Source: an uncultured Bacilli bacterium
GTDB lineage: Bacteria > Bacillota_I > Bacilli_A > RF39 > UBA660
Reading direction: 5' to 3'
Length of the DNA: 64,000 nt
Assembly: GCA_934096105.1 (NCBI GenBank)
Contig: CAKOLH010000002.1
Location: forward strand, 49,729 to 113,728
The notes beneath the pieces were generated by a model, which made no database searches, was not told the DNA's origin, and worked only from the letters and a program-made list of their open reading frames with translations. How positions within the stretch are numbered: position 1 is the stretch's first letter; every line of letters starts with the position of its first letter. The position numbers were made by a program, and so were the translations under genes. Below are positions 49,354 through 58,167 of this stretch, piece after piece.

Positions 49354-50868
49354 ATGAAGAAAATATTACTTTGTATTATGGATGGAGTAGGTCTTACTAA
49401 AGAAAAAAAATATAATGCTTTATATAATGCTAAAACTCCTAATCTAGATAAATTATGGAAGATATATCCACATAGTGAACTTGAAGCTTCAGGAACATAT
49501 GTAGGACTTCCTAGAGGTCAAATGGGTAATAGTGAAGTAGGTCATACTAATATAGGGTCAGGAAGAGTAGTATATCAGTCTTTAGAACTTATAAATAGTA
49601 AGATAAAAGATAAGAGTTTTTATAATAATAGTGAAATATTAAAAGTAATTAATCATGTTAAAGATAATAATTCTAATATTCATTTAATAGGACTTCTTTC
49701 TGATGGGGGAGTTCATTCACATATTAATCATTTATTTGCTTTACTTGATATGATTAAAAATAATGGTGTTAAGAATGTTTATATTCATATATTTACTGAT
49801 GGTAGAGATGTTAGTCCCACTAGTGGAATTAAATATATTGAAGCTTTGGAAAAGAAACTTAAAACTATTGGTATAGGTAGTATTGCCTCAATTGGTGGTA
49901 GATATTATGGTATGGATAGAGATAATAGATTTGATAGAGTAGAAAAGGCATATAATGCGATGGTTATTGGTACTGAAGTAAGAGAAGTTAAGAAGGTTTG
50001 GTATGATAGTCAAAAGAATGATATTACTGATGAGTTTATTGTACCTACGACTACTGATAGAAATGGTTTAATAAGAGATAATGATGGTATTATATTCTTT
50101 AACTTTAGACCTGATAGATTAAGAGAACTTGGTAGTATATTTACTAATGATGATTATGAATGCTTTAAGAGAGATAAAATTAATAATTTAAAGGTTGTTA
50201 CAATGATGAAAGTTACTGATACAGTACTTTGTCCTATGGCTTTTGAACATCCTGTACTTAATAATACTATTGGCGAATATATATCTAATAAAGGTCTTAC
50301 ACAACTTAGAATAGCAGAAACTGAGAAGTATGCACACGTTACTTACTTTATAAATGGTGGTAGTGATGTGATATTTGAAGGTGAAAAAAGAATATTAGTA
50401 CCTAGTCCTAAAGTGGCTACTTATGATTTAGAGCCTGAAATGTCTGCGAATATGATTACAGCTTCTTTAGTAAAAGAAATTACAGAAAATAAAGAAGATT
50501 TAATAATACTTAATTTTGCTAATGGTGATATGGTAGGTCATACTGGGGACTATAATGCTGCAGTAAAAGCGGTGGAAACAGTAGATTCTTGTATTGGTAA
50601 GATACTTGATAATATATCATTGGATGAATATACGATGATTATTACAGCAGATCATGGTAACTGTGAAGTTATGAGAAATAAAGATGGTAGTGTTAATACT
50701 AGTCATACCACTAATAGAGTACCATTTATTATTACAGATAAAAGATTAAAATTATTAGATGGTAGTTTATGTGATATTGCTCCTAGTGTATTATTTTTAA
50801 TGGGACTTGATATACCTAAGGAGATGACTGGTAACATACTTATTAAAAATAGAAAGAAGGTTAAATAA
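49354..50868 (+). CDS. gpmI: 2,3-bisphosphoglycerate-independent phosphoglycerate mutase
   Basis: A 504-residue iPGM of normal length. Catalytic Ser in 'GQMGNSEVGHTNIGSGR', N-terminal metal Asp in 'LCIMDGVG', 'HIFTDGRDVSPTSG', 'YYGMDRDNRFDR', 'FFNFRPDRLREL', 'AETEKYAHVTYFING', 'NFANGDMVGHTGD' and 'TADHGNCEVM' give the two Mn2+ sites. It interconverts 3- and 2-phosphoglycerate in glycolysis. RBS is AGGTGATG. The next gene starts in its stop codon (ATG at 50868), so the ATPase behind it is translationally coupled. Confidence 0.98.
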   Translation: MKKILLCIMDGVGLTKEKKYNALYNAKTPNLDKLWKIYPHSELEASGTYVGLPRGQMGNSEVGHTNIGSGRVVYQSLELINSKIKDKSFYNNSEILKVINHVKDNNSNIHLIGLLSDGGVHSHINHLFALLDMIKNNGVKNVYIHIFTDGRDVSPTSGIKYIEALEKKLKTIGIGSIASIGGRYYGMDRDNRFDRVEKAYNAMVIGTEVREVKKVWYDSQKNDITDEFIVPTTTDRNGLIRDNDGIIFFNFRPDRLRELGSIFTNDDYECFKRDKINNLKVVTMMKVTDTVLCPMAFEHPVLNNTIGEYISNKGLTQLRIAETEKYAHVTYFINGGSDVIFEGEKRILVPSPKVATYDLEPEMSANMITASLVKEITENKEDLIILNFANGDMVGHTGDYNAAVKAVETVDSCIGKILDNISLDEYTMIITADHGNCEVMRNKDGSVNTSHTTNRVPFIITDKRLKLLDGSLCDIAPSVLFLMGLDIPKEMTGNILIKNRKKVK

Positions 50869-51884
50869 TGTTAAAGTTACTTAATAATCCTAAGTCAGAT
50901 AATACTAGAAATATATTAAATGCTGATTTATTTGTTAGTAATTTACATAATACTTTGAAGGCTTTTGGTTTTAATCCAAAAGTTACTTATGAAGTTTATA
51001 GAAGTATTACTGTTTATCATGTTACTTGGAATGATGATAAGACTTATGATGATATTTTAGAATTAAAGAAAGAAATTGCTTTATCTTTAGGAATTAATGT
51101 ATCTGAACTAGTTATGAATAAAGTAAAAGATAATGAGATATTTATTAAAGTTGATAATATGAAGAAAGATATTTTATGTCTAAAAGAAGTATTAGAGGAT
51201 TATAAAGTAGATAATGATTTTAAAGTAGTATTAGGTCTTGATGAGTATGATAAATTAGTTACTTTTGATTTTGATAAGGAAAAGAGTCTATTGGTTACTG
51301 GTGTTAGTGGTACTGGTAAAACTAATTTATTTAATGATATTATTATGAATATTTTAATTAATTATAGTGATGTTAAAGTAGTTATACTTGATTCACAAGG
51401 TATTAATTATAATTTATATAATGATGTATGTGAAGTTGTTAATAAAGAAGAAGATATTATTCTAAAGATTAATTTACTTAGAAGAGAATTTGAAGATAGA
51501 GTAAAGAATAACACTAGAGATAAGATGGTAGTATTTATTGATGAGATATATGAAATATTAAAACTTGATAATAGTGTTAAAGATGATATTAATTACCTAT
51601 TGGAAGTTGGTAGTACTATGGGGATATATTTAGTAGTATCTACGGATAGTGTACTTGAAGATGATACTTATGATTTATTTAATAAAGATAATGTATCTAA
51701 AATTAGTTTTTATCTTACTTCAAGAGGAGAATATAATATGTTTTTAGGTAAGGCTATTAGGGGTAGTTTGGGTAATGATGGAATGTATTTAGATAATGAT
51801 AAGAATTTAATTAGAATGAGCACTCCTATGATAGAAGATGTTGAAATAGAAAGAGTTTGCAGGTATATTAAAGATAATAAATAG
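50868..51884 (+). CDS. FtsK/SpoIIIE-like ATPase lacking membrane and gamma domains
   Basis: A 338-residue soluble protein. Residues about 1-120 resemble the alpha-domain lead-in of FtsK/SpoIIIE; the beta motor has Walker A GVSGTGKTN near residue 142 and Walker B 'KMVVFIDEIYEIL', followed by 'GSTMGIYLVVSTDSV'. There are no N-terminal helices and no C-terminal winged-helix gamma domain, so it is not a full DNA translocase. It may be a conjugation- or secretion-type coupling ATPase (EssC-like) or a divergent DNA pump. It overlaps gpmI by one base, a context that gives no hint of function. Confidence 0.65.
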   Translation: MLKLLNNPKSDNTRNILNADLFVSNLHNTLKAFGFNPKVTYEVYRSITVYHVTWNDDKTYDDILELKKEIALSLGINVSELVMNKVKDNEIFIKVDNMKKDILCLKEVLEDYKVDNDFKVVLGLDEYDKLVTFDFDKEKSLLVTGVSGTGKTNLFNDIIMNILINYSDVKVVILDSQGINYNLYNDVCEVVNKEEDIILKINLLRREFEDRVKNNTRDKMVVFIDEIYEILKLDNSVKDDINYLLEVGSTMGIYLVVSTDSVLEDDTYDLFNKDNVSKISFYLTSRGEYNMFLGKAIRGSLGNDGMYLDNDKNLIRMSTPMIEDVEIERVCRYIKDNK

Positions 51885-51912
51885 CAATATAATAGTAGTT
51901 AGGAAGTATAAT

Positions 51913-52953
51913 ATGGAAAATAAGGATAAGAAGGAAAAGAATACTAAGAAGAGAGATAATATATTTATGATTATTTTATCTTTTTGTGATGTTATAGCGG
52001 TTACTGTTTTATTTCTTTTATATGGACCTTATAATGGTTTTAGAGACTGGTTAGTTACTACGGCGATGGGGACAATGAATCATCAGTATTTGGCTACTAC
52101 CTTTTATAATATGGATAGAATAGAAGAAATATTATCACATCATAGTACGGTGGAACCTGACTTTAATACAGATACTAGTTTAATTACTGCTGATGAGAAT
52201 GAATATATTGATGATTATGATAGAGAGATACTAGATAGAAATAAGAATGATGTGTATAAGATTATTGAGATAGATGAGGATGGGTATTCGGGATATTTAG
52301 CTGCAGTGTATGATCCATCAAAAATAAAGGTTACTTATAGTAAGAATCTTGGTGTTACTGGAGAGTATCTAGTTGATATGGCTAAGAGAGAAGGAGCAGT
52401 ACTTGCTATTAATGGTGGAGGTTTTGCTGATGCCGGAGGATATGGTAATGGAGGTAGTCCTGTTGGGGCTATTATATCTGGAGGTAAAGTACTTAACTCT
52501 TCTAATGGAACAGGAGGTGCTTATGGCGGTGGTATTATAGGTTTTACTAATGATAATAAATTATATCTTGGTAAAATTAGTACTAGTAGGGCAATAGAAA
52601 TAGGTATTAGAGATGCAGTAGAATTTGGACCATTTTTAATAGTAAATGGTAAGAGTTCATTTATAAATGGTAATGGTGGTTATGGTGTTCATCCGAGAAC
52701 TGCTATTGCACAGAGAAAAGATGGTATAGTATTATTTCTAGTTATAGATGGTAGAAGTCTTAAAAGTAAAGGTGCTGATATGAATGATTTGGTAAAAATA
52801 TTACTTAGATATCATGCATATAATGCCGCTAATCTAGATGGTGGTAATTCTAGTGTTATGGTAGTAAATGATAAGATTATTAACCATCCGTTTAATTGGT
52901 CTAATAGGGAAGAAACGAGACCTATAGCAAGTGGATTTGTGGCTATAGAATAA
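51913..52953 (+). CDS. Phosphodiester glycosidase family protein (NAGPA domain)
   Basis: A 346-residue membrane-anchored protein: Lys-rich start, one helix (about 17-40) and an extracellular NAGPA-type domain (about 120-345) with 'AINGGGFADAGGYGNGGSPVG', 'EFGPFLIVNGK', 'HPRTAIAQRKDG' and 'NAANLDGGNSSVMVVN'. The family hydrolyses GlcNAc-1-phosphodiesters and is linked to exopolysaccharide or wall glycan processing. RBS TTAGGAAG. It lies between the FtsK-like gene and a polysaccharide deacetylase, so the two extracellular enzymes may act on one glycan. Confidence 0.88.
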   Translation: MENKDKKEKNTKKRDNIFMIILSFCDVIAVTVLFLLYGPYNGFRDWLVTTAMGTMNHQYLATTFYNMDRIEEILSHHSTVEPDFNTDTSLITADENEYIDDYDREILDRNKNDVYKIIEIDEDGYSGYLAAVYDPSKIKVTYSKNLGVTGEYLVDMAKREGAVLAINGGGFADAGGYGNGGSPVGAIISGGKVLNSSNGTGGAYGGGIIGFTNDNKLYLGKISTSRAIEIGIRDAVEFGPFLIVNGKSSFINGNGGYGVHPRTAIAQRKDGIVLFLVIDGRSLKSKGADMNDLVKILLRYHAYNAANLDGGNSSVMVVNDKIINHPFNWSNREETRPIASGFVAIE

Positions 52954-52973
52954 GAAATTTATAAGGAGTGTTT

Positions 52974-54233
52974 ATGAGAAAAAATAAGAATAGTAAGAAG
53001 ATAGTTTGGTTAATTGTTATAATTTTTCTTTTATTGTTAATAGGGGGTACTGGGGTATATTTTATGTTAAATAATAAAGATAAGGAACCAATAAAAATTA
53101 ATTATAATGATTATTATAGTAAGTATGTTACTACTATTGGAGAAGTTAAATTATATACTAAAGAAAATGATGGGTATAAAGAATGTGGAGTTGTAGGTAG
53201 TAATGTAGAGCTAACTCTTAATAGTGATAATAGTAATGATGGATATTTTAATGTAAGTGACTTTGATGGTAAATATTATGTATATTATAAAGATATAAAG
53301 AAAATAGATGAATTATCTAGTATAGATGATAGATATAAGGTATATATAGTATTTAATAATAATATTGTTACTAAAGATAAAACAGAATTTTATGATGAAA
53401 ATGGTAATTTAGTTTATTCTTTTAATGAAGGATATTCTTTACCTATAATAATTAAAGATACTGATAGGTATGGTGTGGAATTTAATAATAGACTTCTATA
53501 TATAAAGAGTGATGAAGGAGAGGTAATTAATAATACTAATACAGATAAACATAATGCAAGCGGAGTAGGAGTATTTAATTATCATGCCTTTTATGATGAG
53601 AATGATCCTAGTGATTCATGTCCTACTGTTATATGTCACTCTAAAAAACAATTTAAAGAACAACTTGATTATTTGAAAGAAAATGATATTCTTACTTTGA
53701 AAATGAAAGAATTAGAGATGTATATTGATGGTAAATTACAATTACCTAAGAGTATTCTTTTGACAATAGATGATGGTGGTAGAGATAAAATAGCAGTAGA
53801 TATGCTTACAGAATATAAGATGTATGCTACTATATTTTTGATTACTTCTTGGTATGATCCTAGTACTTATTATAAAACTGATTATATTGAACTTCATTCA
53901 CATACTAATAATATGCATAATACTGGTGTTTGTCCAGGTGGACAAGGTGGTGGAATAAAATGTCTTAGTGAGGAAGAAATACAAACAGATTTAAAAACAA
54001 GTAGAGAAAAATTAGGAGGATCAACATATATAGCTTATCCCTTCTATGAATATAATGAATATTCAATAAAGATGCTTAAAGAAGCAGGATTTACTATGGC
54101 ATTTGCTGGTGAATGGGATAAAAGTGATAATTTGGTTCATGTTGGTAGTGATAAGTTCAGATTAAGAAGATTTGTTATTGTTACTTATACAACAATAAAA
54201 GGTATTGATGAATATTTGGGACAAATAAAATAG
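52974..54233 (+). CDS. Membrane-anchored polysaccharide deacetylase
   Basis: A 419-residue protein: one N-terminal helix (about 10-32), a region of about 150 residues that may include SH3-like modules, then a NodB-type carbohydrate esterase 4 domain (about 185-415) with 'SILLTIDDGGRD' (catalytic Asp pair), 'ELHSHTNNMH' (HxxxH metal site) and 'TYIAYPFYEYNE'. The usual 'TFDDG' reads 'TIDDG'. It would remove acetyl groups from GlcNAc/MurNAc glycans outside the cell. ATG 52974 (AAGGAG six bases before) is preferred over GTG 52968. Terminator follows. Confidence 0.88.
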   Translation: MRKNKNSKKIVWLIVIIFLLLLIGGTGVYFMLNNKDKEPIKINYNDYYSKYVTTIGEVKLYTKENDGYKECGVVGSNVELTLNSDNSNDGYFNVSDFDGKYYVYYKDIKKIDELSSIDDRYKVYIVFNNNIVTKDKTEFYDENGNLVYSFNEGYSLPIIIKDTDRYGVEFNNRLLYIKSDEGEVINNTNTDKHNASGVGVFNYHAFYDENDPSDSCPTVICHSKKQFKEQLDYLKENDILTLKMKELEMYIDGKLQLPKSILLTIDDGGRDKIAVDMLTEYKMYATIFLITSWYDPSTYYKTDYIELHSHTNNMHNTGVCPGGQGGGIKCLSEEEIQTDLKTSREKLGGSTYIAYPFYEYNEYSIKMLKEAGFTMAFAGEWDKSDNLVHVGSDKFRLRRFVIVTYTTIKGIDEYLGQIK

Positions 54234-54266
54234 ACATTAAATTTGACATTTAGTGTCTTTTTTTAT
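54232..54266 (+). terminator. Terminator after the deacetylase gene, enclosing a -35 box
   Basis: Stem AGACATTAAAT/ATTTAGTGTCT (one G-T pair), loop TTGAC, then a T run. The loop plus one stem base forms TTGACA of the next promoter. Confidence 0.8.
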
Positions 54267-54271
54267 ATAAT
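54243..54271 (+). promoter_or_regulatory. Consensus promoter of the 1251-residue protein gene
   Basis: TTGACA (54243-54248), exactly 17 bases, TATAAT (54266-54271). The -35 lies in the loop of the preceding terminator. Confidence 0.88.
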
Positions 54272-54295
54272 AATGGCTGTTTTGAGGGGAATTAT

Positions 54296-57200
54296 ATGAA
54301 TAAAAAAGATATTAAAAATAAAAATATTGAAGAATTAATATCATTATTACTTGATAAAAATATTTTAAAAAAAGATAAGTTAAAAATAGATCGTATGGTT
54401 TATAGAAAATTAAATAATGACAGCAATCGTACGAATAATTGGGATTCATTAAGAAAATATTTTAGAAATTTAAAAGAAGATGTTAACATTGAGAATTATT
54501 TGTGTGATAAAGATATGCCTAAATATGTAAAAAAATATATTTTGGAATATGGTTTTGATGGTGAAGAGTTACGAACACTATTAAAGAAGAGTATAGATTA
54601 TGATTTAAAGAAATATATTGTAAAAGACTTACTTAATGCAAGTTATGAGATTGTAAGAATACTAAAAGATGATACGATTGATGATAGTTTAAGGAAACTA
54701 TGTGTAAAGGACATAAAAAACTATAAAATTATTAATGTTCTATTAAATGATGAAATTGATGATAAGTGTAGAGAGTATATTTTGACTACTGAAAAAAGAA
54801 GATTTGTTAAGGAACTTTATCGTACTTCAAATGCTGACTTAATATATACACTTAGTTTTGATTATTATAGTTATGATAATGTTAGATTTATTGAAAAATA
54901 TAAGCCTAATTTGTTAAAAAATGTTTCTAGTTGTATTACTAATAAGTATATTAGAAATGTTTATGATAGAACTTTTAAAAATGAAACACTCATTAGTACT
55001 ATGTTAGAGGGAAATGGACAAAAAATTAATAAAGTTATTAATGGAGTAAGAAAAGAAGAGTGTATTAGATTTCTTGAAGTGAAAAATTTACCTAAAGAAT
55101 ATGTTCAGATTATAATAGATAATAATATTAAGTATTTAGATGAATATATTAATAAGCTTAGTATTGATAAGGTTATAGAAAAATTACATAATTATAGTGA
55201 TGTCTGTCTTGAATTCAAAGAGTTAATTATTAAAAATAGAATAAATGATTTAATTAATAAATTAAATAGTTATAGTATTAATAAGTATTTTGAATATATT
55301 AGTTGTTATTATTATACTGATGAACTTATTATTAATACTATTGATAATAAGGTTTTTGATGATGGTATAATTGATCTTTTAAATAACAATTCTAGAAATA
55401 ACGATATTATTAATTTTATATTGAAATATAAAAGTGAATATATTAAAAATATTTTAATAAATATTAATTTTGATAATCTTATATATAATAAAAATGGAAT
55501 AGATGAATATTTTGATATTATTAATTCTTTACCTAAAAATGTACAAAATAAAATATATAAAAGAAATAGTATATATATTAGAGAAGTTTTAAGTAAATAT
55601 GATAAGAGTGTACTTAAGGATTTTTTAAATAGTGATGATAATAATAAGAATACTTTTGTTATGAATATGCAGAATACTATATTAAAAATATTTAATGTAA
55701 GTAGTGAAAAAATAAATTATTGTAAAACTATTATAAAGTATTGCAAAAAAGGAAATATTTTAGAACTACTTAAGAGTATGGAAGTGTTTTTTGATAGTGT
55801 AGAGGTAGACATTAATTCATTTTTTCAATATGGTAGTTATGACTTTGGTAATGGACTAATTAGTAATATTATAAGTATTGTTAATGATGGTGAAATAAAT
55901 AATTTTGTTAGAATTAAAAATTATATGTTTAATAATTATTTTGATAATACTTTAAATAATGCCTCTGTGATTATTAATTTAAATTTAGTGATTAAGAATT
56001 ATAATTTATATAAAGATTTGTTACTTAGTATGTGTAATAATGGTGTTATACTTAGTGATATTGATAAAAGTAATTTGAGTTTGCTTTTTGGTGGAAAGAT
56101 TAGTGGTACTCCTTTAACTTTATATGATCTAAATGAAATTAGAAAAAAAGAATTTAATAAATATAGAGAGGAAATACTTGATAAAAATACTTATATTAAT
56201 AGGATTAAAGATATATTTTTTAATAATATTATTACTTATAACAGTGATTATTTTGATAGTATTGGTAATATTTCATTACTGAAGATACTACAAAAAGATA
56301 ATATTAATAATAAGGAAATTTTTTATTTAACTGAAGAAATTATTACTAGTATGGATATTATTAATAAGTTAGTTACTACTAATGATAGAGATGAACTAGT
56401 TAGAATTATTATTTCTTATATTGATGGGGAAGATACTCCTGTTAATAGGATGATTAATGATATTGTAGATATTAAGAGTAAAATTAGAAGATTATATGAA
56501 CTTGATAGTATGTATAATTTAACTACTTTAGAATCGGCGAGAAAGGTACCTGGTATATATAATAAGGAATATATGGAACTTTATGGCGGAGAAGTATTTG
56601 ATTTTAGTGATAAAAATTATGTATTATATGCACATGTGGTAAGTAGTAGAGAGAATATTGAAGATTTGGTTAATGGTTATAGTAGCGGTAATAGTAATTT
56701 TATTTCTTTTAGTCCAATTAGTTATAGAGGACAGAAATATTATTATGATTATTGTGATTGTATATTGGCATATGATACTATATATGATAATAGCTTTATA
56801 TGTAGTTCTTTATCTAATATGGGAAGTAATCATTGTATGATAGAAAAGAATAGTGCAGTAGTGGCTGATAAATATAGAAATCAGAGAGGAATATTAGAAA
56901 CTAGTTCTGCGAAGAAACAAAATGCAGAAACATTATTATATAGGGAAGGATTAAAACCATGTGGTATTATACTTGCCAATGGAAAAAGACCTAATAGTGA
57001 TGAAATTATGTATCATAAAAGATATAATTTACCTTTTATTATTACACAAAAAAGAGAAACAGCAATTGATAATCCAAAGAGAGTGTTTAGTTCTAGAAAT
57101 GGTAAATATGTCAGTGACAATAGGGTAAAAGAGCTTGATAGTATAAAGAAATATATTGATAGCAAACTAACAATTAAAAAAGAAAATGATATATATACAG

Positions 57201-58051
57201 GAAGAGAGATAGCTATATTTACTGATACTCATGCTATGTATGAACCTACTATTGCAATACTCGAAGATATTAGATTTAGAGGTATAAGTGAGATTTATTC
57301 ACTTGGTGATAATACTTCACTTGGACCTAGTCCTAGAGAAGTACTTGATTTGATGGATAAATATAATGTTAACCAAATTATGGGTAACAGTGAATATTAT
57401 TTAACTTTAGGAGGTAGTCCTTTTAATTACTGGAGTGAAGAAAGGGAAAGAAGTTTAGATTGGACTAATGATAGAGTACAGGGATATATTAACAATTTAA
57501 AATTATATAAGCCTTCTTTAGATTTATTACTTGGTGGTAAAAAGATAGTATTATGTCATTTTGGTAATGATATTAGATGGGATTTTGTTAAACATAATAC
57601 TTGGATATATCAAGATAATATTGGTAATGGAAAGTCTGCTGAACAGTTTATGTTTACTAATAGTGATGAATATAATAAAGAAGTAGAATATATGATAAAT
57701 AAGTATGGTATTGATAATCCTAAGGTACAAGGATATTTATCTAGCAAGAATACTCCTATGTTTGATGGTAAACTTATAACTTCATATGATGATGTTTTTC
57801 AGGGACATGTTCATTTTGAATTAGATGATAGACTTAATAATACTAATATTCATACTTTAAGAGGAGCAGGTATGGGAGAACTTGAGGAGAATAAGAAGAG
57901 TATGGCATATTATATAATATTAAAAGAGAAGAAAATGGGTGGGTATGATATTGAAAAAGTATATGTACCATTTAATAAGAATAGTTTGTTATCTAGTATA
58001 TATTCTTCTGATATGCCTACGAAAACAAAGATACTTAGTTACTTGAAATAG
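54296..58051 (+). CDS. Large multidomain protein with C-terminal metallophosphoesterase
   Basis: A 1251-residue cytoplasmic protein (no signal, no helices in the membrane). Residues about 1-700 are a long, repetitive alpha-helical region that looks like a solenoid. Residues about 755-935 form an unrecognised domain with 'YVLYAHVVSSRENIEDLV', 'NFISFSPISYRGQKYYYDY' and 'AETLLYREGLKPCGIIL'. Residues about 965-1230 are a calcineurin-like phosphoesterase with 'IFTDTHAMYEP' (DxH), 'SLGDNTSLGP' (GDN), 'IMGNSEYYL' (GNxE in place of GNH), 'VLCHFGND' and 'FQGHVHFE' (GHxH). RBS GAGGGG. It has its own consensus promoter and terminator. The middle domain shows a spaced His/Ser-x-Ser/Glu pattern loosely like ADP-ribosyltransferases; this is only a suggestion. 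Confidence 0.6.
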   Translation: MNKKDIKNKNIEELISLLLDKNILKKDKLKIDRMVYRKLNNDSNRTNNWDSLRKYFRNLKEDVNIENYLCDKDMPKYVKKYILEYGFDGEELRTLLKKSIDYDLKKYIVKDLLNASYEIVRILKDDTIDDSLRKLCVKDIKNYKIINVLLNDEIDDKCREYILTTEKRRFVKELYRTSNADLIYTLSFDYYSYDNVRFIEKYKPNLLKNVSSCITNKYIRNVYDRTFKNETLISTMLEGNGQKINKVINGVRKEECIRFLEVKNLPKEYVQIIIDNNIKYLDEYINKLSIDKVIEKLHNYSDVCLEFKELIIKNRINDLINKLNSYSINKYFEYISCYYYTDELIINTIDNKVFDDGIIDLLNNNSRNNDIINFILKYKSEYIKNILININFDNLIYNKNGIDEYFDIINSLPKNVQNKIYKRNSIYIREVLSKYDKSVLKDFLNSDDNNKNTFVMNMQNTILKIFNVSSEKINYCKTIIKYCKKGNILELLKSMEVFFDSVEVDINSFFQYGSYDFGNGLISNIISIVNDGEINNFVRIKNYMFNNYFDNTLNNASVIINLNLVIKNYNLYKDLLLSMCNNGVILSDIDKSNLSLLFGGKISGTPLTLYDLNEIRKKEFNKYREEILDKNTYINRIKDIFFNNIITYNSDYFDSIGNISLLKILQKDNINNKEIFYLTEEIITSMDIINKLVTTNDRDELVRIIISYIDGEDTPVNRMINDIVDIKSKIRRLYELDSMYNLTTLESARKVPGIYNKEYMELYGGEVFDFSDKNYVLYAHVVSSRENIEDLVNGYSSGNSNFISFSPISYRGQKYYYDYCDCILAYDTIYDNSFICSSLSNMGSNHCMIEKNSAVVADKYRNQRGILETSSAKKQNAETLLYREGLKPCGIILANGKRPNSDEIMYHKRYNLPFIITQKRETAIDNPKRVFSSRNGKYVSDNRVKELDSIKKYIDSKLTIKKENDIYTGREIAIFTDTHAMYEPTIAILEDIRFRGISEIYSLGDNTSLGPSPREVLDLMDKYNVNQIMGNSEYYLTLGGSPFNYWSEERERSLDWTNDRVQGYINNLKLYKPSLDLLLGGKKIVLCHFGNDIRWDFVKHNTWIYQDNIGNGKSAEQFMFTNSDEYNKEVEYMINKYGIDNPKVQGYLSSKNTPMFDGKLITSYDDVFQGHVHFELDDRLNNTNIHTLRGAGMGELEENKKSMAYYIILKEKKMGGYDIEKVYVPFNKNSLLSSIYSSDMPTKTKILSYLK

Positions 58052-58055
58052 TAAG

Positions 58056-58082
58056 AAAAGAGCATGAAAATGTTCTTTTTAT
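58056..58082 (+). terminator. Terminator of the 1251-residue protein gene
   Basis: Stem AAAAGAGCAT/ATGTTCTTTT (one G-T pair), loop GAAA, then T. Confidence 0.75.
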
Positions 58083-58114
58083 GTAGATATTTGACCAAAA
58101 AAGTCTTTTTAACC

Positions 58115-58143
58115 TAGACTATAATATTGAAATATGTTATACT
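58115..58143 (+). promoter_or_regulatory. Promoter of the LCP-exopolysaccharide operon
   Basis: TAGACT (58115-58120), 17-base spacer ending TGT, TATACT (58138-58143): extended -10, 25 bases before the GTG start. Confidence 0.65.
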
Positions 58144-58167
58144 TTTTATTGGTAGGACAGTGATATT

